From Anthoceros angustus (lineage: Eukaryota > Streptophyta > Anthocerotopsida > Anthocerotales > Anthocerotaceae), in assembly GCA_010909165.1 (NCBI GenBank), contig MU008154.1, positions 558,001-622,000 of the forward strand: DNA of 64,000 bases, written 5' to 3'. Numbering within the stretch: position 1 is the first letter of the stretch; every line of letters begins with the position of its first letter. A program made the position numbers and the translations under genes. Below are positions 45,691 through 57,860 of this stretch, piece by piece. The notes under the pieces were generated by a model. It did no database searches. It worked only from the letters and a program-made list of their open reading frames with translations, and was not told the origin of the DNA.

Positions 45691-48600
45691 GATAATGCTC
45701 TGTCACTCTCTACCCACCGACCCTTGTCTTGGGTGGGTTGGCTCCTCCTTCGCGCCGGGGCCCCACCTCTATCCTCCGGCGGGTTGCGGTGGACTTACCA
45801 CGAGGTCCGTTGTATTGGCGCGTCTGCTCCTCTGAGGCTCTTCTCCCCATATCGTCTCCAAGCAGGCCACTAGGGTCCCGTCTTTGTCCCATGTCCTTCA
45901 TCCCCTTGAGCCTTAGTCCGTCCATTTATGGCGAGGCTTCAATGCCTTAAGGAGCTCGGCGTGGTAGTAGGCAAAATCCGAGTCAATTCTTTGGATTGCC
46001 TCTTCCACATGTGCCGGAGCACCGATACTCCTTTCGCCATTGGTGCTCAGGCGTCTTTGTCCGACTTCTTTGGACCATCTCCCTGCCGAGTTTCGGTGGG
46101 CGGGCGAATCTCGCGAGGCCACAAGGGCCTCGGTCACCTCCACCGCTTGCTCGCTCCGGCTCCGTCGTTTCCGCTCTGCCGACACGCCGCCGGCGCTCCC
46201 TTCCGCCTTCCTTAGCGGACGGCTTCTTTTACGTCCGGTGCTCGCTCCCGTTCATCACGGCCTTTAGCTCCGCCATCTCCCTCTCCGGCGGTCAACTCTG
46301 CCCGTGCCGTCAGTCCTTCTCCATTTCGGCGTCACGCTCCTTGTTCCATCGCCTTACCTCCTCCGTCCGCCAGCAGAGCTGGAGCCGCTCTATCTCTCGT
46401 TCGTGATCCGTGATCACGCCTGCGATACCATTCCGCTCAATGGTAACTTGGGCTGCGACTCGAGTCTCTTGCGGTCTTCCATCTCCGCCATTGCTCCACC
46501 TCGCATGGCGAGTCAGGAGATCCTCCATCTCCTTGTCGGGCTTCCTTCTCCTCGGCATGGCGGCCCGCTCGCCGCCTCCTGCTCCGTCTTCAGGTTAGCC
46601 GCAGCTATCCCTGCCGTCTCCCTCCACCGGTTTCGATCACGCCGATAGTGATCGCGGTCGGTCTTAGCGGTGACTTCCTCCTCGCCGCCTTCACAGGCTT
46701 GACTTGGTCTTTGGTCGGTAGGCCTCGGCCAGTCGCGAGCCTTCTCTGCTTGCGCTCGGGCCTCCTCTGCCTCCTTCTGCGCTACCCCTCTCACTGCAGG
46801 TCTTGACCAGCGCTTGGGCCTCCTGTGCCCTTGTGCTCACCCGGTGAAGGAATTTAGTCGGTCTGTCGAATGGACGGACTTCCCTTCGGCCTCGGCGTTT
46901 CCCCTCTTCGATGCGGCCGAGAGCTTCTGCCTTCCTCCTCGCCTCCTGGGCCGCCTCCAATTGCTCTGGAGGAGCACCATGCGCCTCCTTGTGGCTTCCA
47001 CTTCACAGGTCTTCTCGGCATCGCGAGACCCCAGGCATCGTCCATGGCGGTGGCAGGACCCGTGTCTCTTCCACGGCCGCCCGTGATGAGGCCCCAAAAG
47101 TCCGTAGTGGGCGGGCATCTCACGGTCGCCAAGGACCTCCATACCCCGATCCGGGAGTAGTCGGTGGGTTCTCGGACCTAATCGGGTCCCTTAGGTCACG
47201 ATTGAGTCAGCTTCACCCTCCTTGGCCCTCTTGGCGCCAATTCCTTATTCGCCCTCTTCGTCACAGGGCTCGGAGGGTGAGGGGTTCAGGCGGCCTTGCC
47301 TCTCCCGGTCGGCGGCAGGCGGCTCAGTGGGGTTCTTGCCCGGTGACCTCCTGCTCCTTGGCGTCCCTTCGCCCTTCTCACGCCTCTTGACCTCTTGCCA
47401 CTCCGTGGGCGGGGGCAACCTGAGCACTCCGGTCTTTGCGTTGGGTGGCACCGTCTTCCGCCTCTTGGTGCCGGTTCGTCGGGCTCCTCCGTTGTGGTGG
47501 TGTTTGGGCTGTGGGCGGGCCGTCTCTGCTGCCACTGCTCGGTGAGGCACCAAGAGGAGGGAAGCGGGGATATCTTCCCACACTTCCCTAGGTGGTGAGG
47601 GGGTCCGTTCCAGACGTATGGAGTCCGGTATCCCTTCCCAGTCGTCCTCCTCCCGGACCCGTTTGGCCCTAGGGGGTCGGGCCTCTACCTCGGGCGCCTT
47701 TGCCCGCTCTGCTTCTGGTAGGGCCGCCAACCCTTTCCGGAGCGCCCGCTCTACCTCCCCATCCTTCAGGAGGTCGTAATGTCCCCATACATGGATCAGG
47801 TATGGGGATAGTCCGGACGGCGGTGGCTTCTCGCTCCTCAGCTTGTGGGCCTCTGGTGAACTGGCGAAGATGATCCTTCCCGATCGCCCTCTTGCCCTGC
47901 AGCGCGGGAACACCAACAAATTATCACCAAGGTGATCCACCTTGGTGAGCAAGTTCGATGGACAATGATCAGACTCTGCCCTCACCTTTGTCATCCGGTC
48001 AGGCATCAACCGGCCGTTGGTTGTCGCTGCGTTCGCTTGACGCCGCGCCTTGCGCCTCTATCTTTCCCTCGCCTTGAGGGGCTCGGGACTCGCCCCAACC
48101 TCCTCCGTTGGGCGGTTGTAAGCCGCCCTCGGGACCTCAAGGTCCACCTCACAGGATCCTCCGGAGGTTCTTGGACCGAACCTCCTTGTTGGCTGCCAGC
48201 ATCTTGGCGAACTCCGGACCGGGGTGATTGTCAAGCGTCGGGCACTGGAACACGTCTAAGTGCCACTCTTGACCAATCCTCCGCCTCCTCCGCCACGGCC
48301 CAAAGTCCGGATAGCGGGTTACAATGTTGCGCTCTACCGGGTTCCATGGCTCCCATACCTCCATGACCTTCTTGGGTCCCATCGCCTTCTTCTCCTTTCT
48401 GTTGGCGATTGTCGAGATCGGCGCAGTCGCCCTCTTGGCGTTGCAACTAGGTGAGCGCAGATGCTGGCGTTCGAGAGATAGCGCGGGCGGGTTGCGGGCG
48501 CAAGGCTGCGATTGTCTCGAGGTGCCCCTCCTCGTCGGCGCGGTGGAAAGTAACATTGGGCGGGAGGGTGCCACATCCGTAGCGCGGTGCGCATGGCTTA

Positions 48601-48985
48601 CTCGGCGCGCGCGCGTGCTCGGCCTTCTGCTGCCGCCCGCGATCCGGGCGTGAATACACCGCCTCGGCAGGCTGGTCACAGCTGCATGCCGACCTCCACT
48701 CGGGGCCGTCCACGTGGCGCCGCTCGATCTGTCTTCACGACTCAACTTCTAAATTACTTTCACTGGCGTACTTATCTGTTTTTGACCGGGTGGGGTCCGG
48801 ACTTATCCGATACCCGGTCGCGTCAGTAGCTCACGTAGTGGTATGCGGGGTCGTTACTCCGGTCAGTGAGCAGTCCGGAGCACCGTCGCGCTTATTCCTC
48901 CTTTTCCGCCTTATTTTATTCCTCGGACCTACGAAAAAAACAAAACCCCACTTATTTCCTAACCCCAAGGAAGTCCAGTAGCCAC
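45691..48985 (-). mobile_element. gag-only-like LTR element copy B
   Basis: An inverted relative of copy A, uninterrupted. On the minus strand: a promoter-side region from 48,985, MGPKKVMEVWEPWNPVERN (about 48,390-48,334), IGQEWHLDVF, HLGDN, YLIHVWGHYDLLKDGEVE (about 47,800), a long charged Pro/Arg/Glu segment to 47,245 and EAQALVKTCSE (46,820). A coiled-coil part with EREIERLQLC (46,395) and an end REGGANPPKTRVGG at 45,710 follow. Several frame changes occur. It helps to reconstruct the layout of copy A and shows where the copia and gypsy insertions fall. No pol domain was seen. The family name is unknown to me. Confidence 0.55.
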
Positions 48986-49655
48986 ACTCACGCTCCGTGC
49001 ATGCAAGTCCTCCTTTGGGTCTTGCTCTCCACCGGCGTCACCTGTCTAACCTCATCACGGTGTCCTCAGTCAGGGACACGCTACACTGACCTTCTTGCCC
49101 TTCCCTTGCTCTGTGACCTCGTCATAGGGCCATGTGATCGGTCTCCTTCTCCTTGTGCACTTTCTTATCCTTCTCCATGTCCTCACATTTCTTGTGCTTG
49201 GAGGCCTTTACCTCATTAGTTTTACGTGCATAGGCCAAGTAGCGGACACAGTGACTTTTTCTCAACAAGGATGCCAATGGCCATCAACCTAGGGATCTTA
49301 CGCCCCGATACTAACTCGCTTGCCGTATATCTTGAAAACCAAGTCGTCGATGTTTCTCCACTCCTTGTCGGACTTATCGATCCCTTCCACCCATAAGCAT
49401 CATTACATTCTGTTACCCCAAACCGGAGGGTAAGCACGTCTGGCCGCCTCCCTCAAACCTTGCTGCAACTTGCTTTGGCGAACATCCACTCCTTCCACCG
49501 CAAGTTGTAGTCTCCTTCATGCCAAGACCAGTGGAGCTTCCACTCTTGCCTCCAAGGCTCGACTCACCTGTGAGCGCTCAACATGTTTTTGAGGGCACGC
49601 TTTTGATTCCTTGAGATGCCTAATGTCTCCTCCTCATCGGAGGAAGCCATGTCAC
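48986..49655 (-). other. coding-like relic upstream of copy B
   Basis: The minus strand contains WVEGIDKSDKEWRNIDDLVF (about 49,390-49,330) and an upstream alanine- and leucine-rich stretch. It looks like a gag-type helical segment but I cannot place it. Stops interrupt it. Confidence 0.25.
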
Positions 49656-49659
49656 TCCA

Positions 49660-50455
49660 ACACACCTCGGCACCTCCAGATACACGCACATGTGCACACA
49701 TTTGCATTAAGCCGGCTCAAGTTCTTGATGACACAGAGCATCGGAGAAGGCACCTCGGCACCCACTCAAGGCCAGCACCCTCACACGCCCGGCACCTCAC
49801 GGCCCAGAACGCACATGTGCACACAAGACCGCAGCGTGCTCAAGTTCTTCACTCCGACCCGCACACAAGGAGAAGCGCACATCGGCACCACTCCAACAAA
49901 ATCACAATGCCACCACCTCACAAGCCTAGCACACATGTGCACACAAGAGCATTATTCGTGCTCAAGTCCTTCAACATTGCACACAAGGAATGATCAAAGG
50001 AGCACCTCGGCACCCACTAGAGCACCCTCACACGCCCAGCACCTCCAGAGCCCACATGTCTGTCCCGTTAAGCGGCTCAAGTTCTTGAGACACCATAGAC
50101 AAGGAGAAGCCGCCGCGTCGGCACCCACTCAAGGCCAGCACCCTCACGCGACAACATCTCACCCCGGATCACGCATGTGCACACAAGAGCATTACTCGGG
50201 GCTCAAGTCCTTCAACTGTGACATTGAACACAAGGAATGATCAAAGGAGCTGCACCTCGGCTGCTGGAGCACCCTCACACACCACCTCACAGCCCTAGAG
50301 CATGCACATGTCCACACAAGACCGTTAAGCCGGCTCAAGTTCTTCAGTGACACCACAGACAATGAGAAGCCGCACGGCACCCACTAGAGCACCCTCGCGC
50401 CACGCATCTCACCCCGGACCACATGTGCACACAAGAGCGTAAGCAAGCCTCGAGC
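49660..50455. repeat. about 125-bp minisatellite with dimeric structure
   Basis: Six or more units share GCTCAAGTTCTT or GCTCAAGTCCTT, CTCGGCACCCACT, CACCCTCACACG and CACATGTGCACACAAGA. Units with a GACAAGGAGAAGCC segment partly alternate with units with CACACAAGGAATGATCAAAG, suggesting a roughly 250-bp higher-order unit. Confidence 0.8.
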
Positions 50456-51035
50456 CGCAAAACACCGATTGCCACACACAAGGCACATTACCTTCAAAGC
50501 GCACAAACAAAGCTGATTCCGGCCTGACTCGATCTTGCATGTGGGGAGCCGCGTTACGCAGAAGGAAGGGAGGGCTCCTATAAGAAGCCCCACATAGCTC
50601 ACAATGCAGCACAAAGGGTTGATTACAACAACCAGAGCTCGAGCACGCGAACTTCTGAGCCCGTGGAGTGTGTGCGACTGTCGGCCGGATGTGGGCGCAA
50701 GTGAGATTGCATCCAGTCCGCCCTGTGGCGATCAACTCAACATCGAGCCCGCGATGGCAATAGCGAGTGCGCAGCGTAAGGCGAATTGGGGTTGGCGGTT
50801 GACTTACCACCGGATAAAAACATGTAGATCCAAGTAAAAGTAAAGTAAGTTAAAGTAAATAATAGCAAACGAAAAGTATATAAAAGTGAAACTAACATAT
50901 ATTGAAATATTATTTTAATGAAAACTTAAAGTCACCCTCTCACATCTCTCTATCCTTTTCAAAGTAACCAAGTGTACCAAGCCATATGGTACTAAAGTGT
51001 ACCACCAAACCATGCTACCACCCTAAGATGCTACT
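50456..51035. other. no recognisable gene
   Basis: About 580 bp with no family resemblance. The last 200 bp are AT-rich and run into the Ty3 integrase fragment. Confidence 0.4.
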
Positions 51036-51457
51036 TTGAGCAGCATCTTGCAGAGACTAGAAGATAGTCTCTCAATGGGCAAGCTAACAGAATTGGGAGA
51101 TTGCTACAACATCCACCAAGGATGTTTGTTCAAGAAAGGAAGGCTATGCATACCTGAGAGTTGCTCGGAATTGAAGTTGTCCTTGTTGCATGATGCCCAT
51201 GATGCGCCAATAGCGGGACATATCGGGATTGACAAAACGTATCAGTGCTTGAACGAGCACGTATGGTGGCAGGGCATGAAGAAATAGTGCATCAAATATG
51301 TGCAGGAGTGCTTACCTTGTCAACAGACCAAGGCAGAGCACCAGCAGGCTTGCTTATGTCGTTAGAGGTGCCAGCAAAGAAGTGGTCTAGCATGGCCTGT
51401 GATTTTGTGACAGGCTTGCCGAGAACGCAAAGAGGACATAAACAGTGTTTCTCAGCA
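51036..51457 (+). pseudogene. Ty3/gypsy integrase N-terminal fragment
   Basis: The plus strand encodes the H2C2 zinc-binding region LLHDAHDAPIAGHIGIDKTY, WWQGMKK, then a stop, YVQECLPCQQTKAEHQQ and, after a frameshift, PAKKWSSMACDFVTGLPRTQ from the start of the integrase core. It is cut at 51,457 where the long repeat begins. It could be the continuation of the Ty3 element whose RNase H ends at 13.8 kb, but they may equally be separate copies. Confidence 0.85.
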
Positions 51458-53535
51458 TAGGGGTTTGTCTCCGAACCCCATTTTGGCCCCAACCATCCAG
51501 AAATGCACATGTCTCATTTCACTGTTTTTAGTGATTTGCGAACCCCATGCCCATGCATCCGAGCCCAAGGAAGACCTAATGTGCCCACCGTCCGCACACA
51601 AATGTTGGACACACCTTTGTACCAAGTGGCCGGATGATCGGGCGCACTTATGCTCCAAAGAGCGGAGTGCCGAACGTCCGCGACTTATACTCCAAAGAGG
51701 TGCAATACACCGGGTTTGGAGAGGGTTGCGTCAATACTTGTGTAGGCAAGCACTTTCGCTCAAGTTGCTTGTGCACACTTGCCACCGCACCAACACTCAC
51801 ATCAATTCTCTTTTCAAACCCGTGATTGAGCAATCCCGGATGGCGGGCATACCTGCGACTGGCCCCTCCGTGTCGGATAAGCCGCACTTAGATCTGCGGC
51901 ATTGGGCCCGCGAGGTGGACAAGGTAAAGGATGGTGAGGCCTCCTCAACCGTTCTTGATCAAACTCTTGAGCTTACATTTCTTCTTGTCAAGTCAAATCT
52001 GCTTTCAACCTTAATCTATCCATGGGTGGCACATGGAGCAAGTCGGATCTTAAATTCAAAATCTCTGGCGAAGCTTGGCTATAGTTCGTCTCGAACACCT
52101 AGTGCGCCACATGTGTGGGCGTCACGGTGGGTATAGACAGGTCCTCCTTGAGCCTCACTAAAATACTCGATTTGGTCAAAACCCCATTTCGGGCGACAGC
52201 CCTCTTTCTTCAGATACTGGCTCTCACTAGGGCTCGCGGTGGCGAGCGGATGCTCTCTTATACTTGTGTTCGACAAGCGAGGCTTTCATTACTCAAGGAA
52301 AAATCATCTATTCTATTTATTTTCTTGCTTCTCGCAAAACATTGTGAAACATTGTCTCTTCAAAAGGTTGGCCATTAGAAACCACCATCATACATGTCGA
52401 ATTTTGGAAAATGTAGCTCATCTAGAAACCAAGGCCTATGCATCTATCGTGCATCAAACTCGAATGAGCGGACATTTGGCGCACCAATCAAAGAGATCCA
52501 TGCAAGTCATCGGAAGGGGCACATAGAGTAAGGCCAAAAGGTTTACATGTTGTATACAAAGCGAATGTGGGAATATAACATCAACCAACAAATGATTTTC
52601 AAAATAATATTCATGACTTTACGCCTAGATCTGGGATGATTTACAAATTTTTCAAACCACTAAAAATCAACACTCCATCCTAGTATTGATCGCCTCTAGG
52701 TTGTTATAAGTTGTTACAAAGTTTTCAAAGCGCCAAAAAAGCAAACCATCCTAATAATCCAAAAGTGCGAGAATTCTAAAGCACCAAAGTCAAGCACCCC
52801 ATCCGACTGATCCGACCCGTGCTTAGCTTAACCTTGGAGTTCTTATGCCATTGAGTCTATGCCAAGCGGATGCCAGAAGACAAACAATATATACATTTGC
52901 GCGGACGTCCGGCGCATCCACTCCACCATTTCCATCTCTGACGCCCACAAGATTGGGGTCTCTCAGAAAATCGCCGGACGTCCGGTGCTTCAGACTCGCG
53001 CCAATGTAGCGTCCGCGCATTGTTCCAATTCCTTCTATGTTTTCACTCTAACAATGGAGATCCGGGTTGTGTACTCACGTGCACAGCGTACTTTTAGAGT
53101 CGTAGTTTGGTCCTCTCGAGATGGCCATGATCGCTATCGGTTAATGTTCTCTCACAATTGCGCGGACGTCCGCTGATTTCTCTTTCGACTTGTGCTACTT
53201 TTGCGTGTTGGTTGCGCGGACGTCCGGTGGTTTAACTCTTGGACTAATTTTGTTTGGTTTGCCTCTCACCACCTAGGAAGTACTATCGCTGCGAAAGAGG
53301 TGTTTAGGATTCCTAGCACTGTTAAAAATCCTTGAAATCCCTTCCTTGTGAAGGTGAAATCCATGAACCTTCTTGACAAACCTGTTAGCGTAAGTATTCA
53401 TGAAAATAACATGGTCAATGTCTTTCAAGACATGTCTAAAGAGTGGTTTTGCTAAAGATGATGCATTTTTGGCCTGCCGGGGTCATTTTTGGTCTTTAGG
53501 GACCCAAACCCCTTTAATGGAGAATGACCCTATCT
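51458..53535 (+). mobile_element. inverted copy of the 17.3-19.4 kb repeat
   Basis: It matches 19,388-17,322 in reverse orientation throughout, with indels clustered in GC-rich words. Its right part overlaps the first unit of the tandem duplication at 52.9-57.2 kb, so the full element is longer than the left copy. It interrupts the Ty3 integrase frame. Confidence 0.7.
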
Positions 53536-56500
53536 TGAGAGATTCTGCTTATTTGTGTGGAGTGCAGTGTGAGGAGCTACCAAGCTTGCTCACTTTATTT
53601 CCGGGCATGGGCACGATCAAAGCCAAGCAACTAGTGCCTTTGTTCTTGAAGGAGATAGTGTCAGCATGGTGTGCCACAGAAATTGTGTCGAGATAGAGAT
53701 GCAAAGTTCTGTCTCGGTTTGGAAGGAGTTTTGTGCAAGCTTGGGATGAAGTGTGTTTGAGCTCGGCTTATCATTCATTGCCTGCCGACATATGGAAAGA
53801 ATATTCCACCACCGGCTATGTGGCGGTGTTGCGATAAAGAACACGATAATATTCATTCCAGAATAAACAACGCCCGCTCGAGAAAGTTGCGGCCAGGTAG
53901 TTTTTGTCTAGTCACTAATTCACCTTAAACACGGCACTTCAAAAGCACCCGCTCCTGTTTAGCAATCCATCGAGTGGGATGTAACTTTTTGTCGAAATTG
54001 TTTGAAATGATGGTGACAAGTGGAAATCCTTTGTTCTAATTAGAGTATCTCCATAAGAGCAGGTGCTAGCATATTACGCCTTCATTAGTATAACCCCAAC
54101 CTAGGGTTTAGGGTCTCACTTTTGACGAGCATGCGGGTGGCTAGCCATGAGGTGAAGGGTTACATCTTCTATCGAACTTGTGTTGGGCAGATGCGCCGCC
54201 CTTCCGACTTCTAAATTCTTTCACAACGACTTGAGGCCGATTTTGATCCGTCTGGCCTATTTTCTATTTTAAACATGTCGGAGGGTTCGGTATGGGCATT
54301 AGCTGACCACCAACCAATTATACTTGACAAGTATTGCTCCTCCATAGGCCTACTTCACTGTCATCTCTAGATATGTTTTTATGTGGTCACAGCACTTGAA
54401 TTCATATAAGCACTTCCTCGACCAACAACCAAGCAAACAAATCTAATACGCATCTAGATATATAGGTGCAACCAATAACAACAAGAGGAGTAGCTCGCAT
54501 CGTGGCACAAACACACTCTCCCACGAGAACAACACGCAAATTCCTCACATCGCCTCGAGTCATAGCTTTGGCCTCCTCACAACACCTTGCATTGCATATC
54601 TAGATGACAAGCTATGATCTCGAGCTTGTCCTCAATGGAAGGGCCTATATATACTGTACTGCATCGGCATATTCCTAAGATATCCTATTGGCATCGAGAT
54701 ATGCCGTAAATATCCTAAGAATACACTATAATATGCAAGGAATATGCCAAAGCATATTACTTGAGCTTATCCACTTAGCTATTGCTAACCATGTTTAATT
54801 AACACTAATCAATGCTTAATTAACATAAGCACCTTAGATTAACTAATACTAATCAATACTTAATTAACATAAGCACTTTAGATTAATTAACACTAATTAC
54901 TTTCTTAAAGATAAGTAATTAGATTAATTAATGCTAATCAAACACTAAACCCAAGTGCAGAGATTAGTATCACATGGCATGCAGCCGTGGCATGCGTGCG
55001 TCCGCTAACACTAGGGCTTACAACCACTTGTCGTGCACCCATGCACATTATGACTTCATATACATTTGCGGACGTCCGGCGATCCACTCCACCATTTCCA
55101 TCTCGACGACGCAAGATTGGGGTCCAAATGCGCCGGACGTCCGCAGTTTTTAGAGCCAATGTGCCGAACGTCCGCGCATTGTTCCAATTCCTTCTATGTT
55201 TTCACTCTAACAATGGAGATCCTGTGGTTGTGTACTCAGCATCAAACGCCCAGCTACTTTTAGAGTCGTAGTTTGGTCCTCTTGAGATGGCCATGATCGC
55301 TATCGGTTAATGTTCTCTCACAATTCGGACCCCCGCAGCTTTTTCGCTTGAATTGCTACTTTTGCGTGTTGGTTGCGCCGGACGTCCGGCTTTGGACTAG
55401 TTTTTGTTTGGTTTGCCACTGCTCACCCCGCTAGAAGTACTATCGTCATGAAAGAGGTGTTTAGGATTCCTAGCACTTAAAAATCCTTGAAATCCCTTCC
55501 TTGTGAAGGTGAACTGCGAACCTTCTTCGCTTAAACCTCATAGTGTAAGTATTCACGAGAAAATAACATGGTCAATGTCTTTCAAGACATGTCTAAAGAG
55601 TGGTTTTGCTAAAGATGATGCATTTTGCTTTGGGTCATTTTTGGTCTTTAGGGACCCAAACCCCTTTAATGGAGAATGACCCTATGTTGAGACTTGCTCA
55701 TTTGTGTACTGCGGTGGGTCCCAGAGACGAGCTACCAAGCTTGCTCACTTTCCGGGGCATGGGCACGATCAAAGCCAAGCAACTAGTGCCTTTGTTCTTG
55801 AAGGAGATAGTGTCAGCATGGTGTGCCACAGAAATTGTGTCGAGATAGAGATGCAAAGTTCTGTCTCGGTTTGGAAGGAGTTTTGTGCAAGCTTGGGATG
55901 AAGCTGTGTTTGAGCTCGGCTTATCATTCGCCGTTCAAGCTGACATATGGAAAGAATATTCCACCACCGGCTATGTGGCCAGTGTTGCAGGGATAGCAAA
56001 GAACACGATAATATTCATTCCAGCGGAATAAACAACGCCGGTTCTGAGAAAGTTGCCGCCGCTTGGTAGTTTTTGTCTAGTCACTAATTCACCTTAAACA
56101 CGGCACTTCAAAAGCACCCGCTCCTGTGTTTAGCAATCCATCAGAGTGGGATGTAACTTTTTTGTCGAAATTGTTTGAAATGATGGTGACAAGTGGAAAT
56201 CCTTTGTTCTAATTAGAGTATCTCCATAAGAGCATAGGGTGCTAGCATATTGGCGCCTTCATTAGTATAACCCTAACCCTAGGGTTTAGGGTCTCACTGC
56301 TTTGACGAGCATGCGGGTGGCTAGCCATGAGGTGAAGGGTTACACACCGCTTCTATCGAACTTGTGTTGGGCAGATGCGCCGCCCTTCCGACTTCTAAAT
56401 TCTTTCACAACGACTTGAGGCCGATTTTGATCCGTCTGGCCTATTTTCTATTTAAACATGTCGGAGGGTTCGGTATGGGCATTAGCTGACCACCAACCAA

Positions 56501-57244
56501 TTATACTTGACAAGTATTGCTCCTCCATAGGCCTACTTCACTGTCATCTCTAGATATGTTTTTATGTGGTCACAGCACTTGAATTCATATAAGCACTTCC
56601 TCGACCAACAACCAAGCAAACAAATCTAATACGCATCTAGATATATAGGTGCAACCAATAACAACAGGAGGGAGTAGCTCGCATCGTGGCACAAACACAC
56701 TCTCCCACGAGAACAACACGCAAATTCCTCACATCGCCTCGAGTCATAGCTTTGGCCTCCTCACAACACCTTGCATTGCATATCTAGATGACAAGCTATG
56801 ATCTCGAGCTTGTCCTCAATGGAAGGGCCTATATATACTGTACTGCATCGGCATATTCCTAAGATATCCTATTGGCATCGAGATATGCCGTAAATATCCT
56901 AAGAATACACTATAATATGCAAGGAATATGCCAAAGCATATTACTTGAGCTTATCCACTTAGCTATTGCTAACCATGTTTAATTAACACTAATCAATGCT
57001 TAATTAACATAAGCACCTTAGATTAACTAATACTAATCAATACTTAATTAACATAAGCACTTTAGATTAATTAACACTAATTACTTTCTTAAAGATAAGT
57101 AATTAGATTAATTAATGCTAATCAAACACTAAACCCAAGTGCAGAGATTAGTATCACATGGCATGACAGCGCCGATGTGCATGCGTCCGCGTTAACACTA
57201 GGGCTTACAACCACTTGTCGTGCACCCATGCACATTATGACTTA
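52885..57244. repeat. 2.17-kb tandem duplication
   Basis: Unit 1 is about 52,885-55,056 and unit 2 is about 55,057-57,244. Both start ATACATTTGCGGACGTCC and end CCCATGCACATTATGACTT. Long stretches (54.0-54.95 against 56.16-57.14 kb) are almost identical. Differences concentrate in the GC-rich first part. No gene was recognised inside. Both carry a telomere-like AGGGTTTAGGG (near 54,105 and 56,280). Confidence 0.88.
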
Positions 57245-57780
57245 CATACATTAGGCCATGTGTCGCTTGCTTGCGGAAGAGAATGAGAAAGAACACACCA
57301 CTTTTGACACTTTTAATGACAACGCAGCCTTGGTCGCTCGCAAAGATGGTGTCCAACACACAAAACACGTGTTCATTTGCTATGACCTTCGTAGAAAGAT
57401 AGTCGCGGCCTGCAGTGAGCTCGAGAATAGGGAAGAAACTTGGTCGTGTCATGTCTCTCTTCTCTATTCCGATTCCAGTACAATTTGCGATCATGAGTAT
57501 TAGGGCATGGGTAATTTCAAACAGCGTGCTTAGAAAACCGTTGAAATTTGAAAACAATTTCCATGATTTTGAGCCCAAGATTACGAATTATTAGTAAGGG
57601 AATTTGAAACCGAACCAATTATCTATCACTTTTACAACACAAACTATGCTAGCCAAAATATACAACACAAACTATGCTGGCCAAAATAAACAAGCATGAC
57701 TCGAACTAGTAACCTCGGATTTCAATCTCTCTCATTTCAATCCATATTATCTACTCCCTAAACACTAGGAAAAATTTACC
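57245..57780. other. no recognisable gene
   Basis: An 81-residue plus-strand frame (57,258-57,503) and an overlapping minus-strand frame exist, neither with a recognisable domain. A short duplicated phrase, ACACAAACTATGCTAGCCAA, lies near 57,636-57,690. Confidence 0.35.
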
Positions 57781-57860
57781 TTTAAAAGGCGCCGGCATGC
57801 CGGCACCTCGAAAGAAGACTTGAACCCAAGACCTCTTCATTATAAACCTCAAGTCTTACC
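57781..57860 (-). mobile_element. tRNA-derived SINE-like fragment
   Basis: The minus strand reads TTGGTAAGACTTGAGG, then GGTCTTGGGTTCAAGTCTTC, which resembles the A and B boxes of Pol III promoters in plant tRNA-type SINEs. It lies directly against the LINE tail. A near-perfect 20-bp palindrome, GGCGCCGGCA-TGCCGGCACC, sits at 57,788-57,807. Confidence 0.4.

Noticed and set aside
49611-50240. 209-codon plus-strand frame rich in His, Thr and Pro
   Set aside because: It is produced by the 125-bp minisatellite units.
17322-53535. One giant palindrome spanning the window centre
   Set aside because: The inverted pairs (17-19 with 51-53 kb, and 25-34 with 46-49 kb) have different midpoints and unrelated flanks, so they are independent element copies.
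54090-54120. TTTAGGG-type sequence as a telomere remnant
   Set aside because: Only one to two units are present in each copy (also near 56,280), so it is a telobox-like word rather than a telomeric array.
57781-57860. Genuine tRNA gene
   Set aside because: Only box-like fragments are present. A cloverleaf with anticodon stem could not be drawn.
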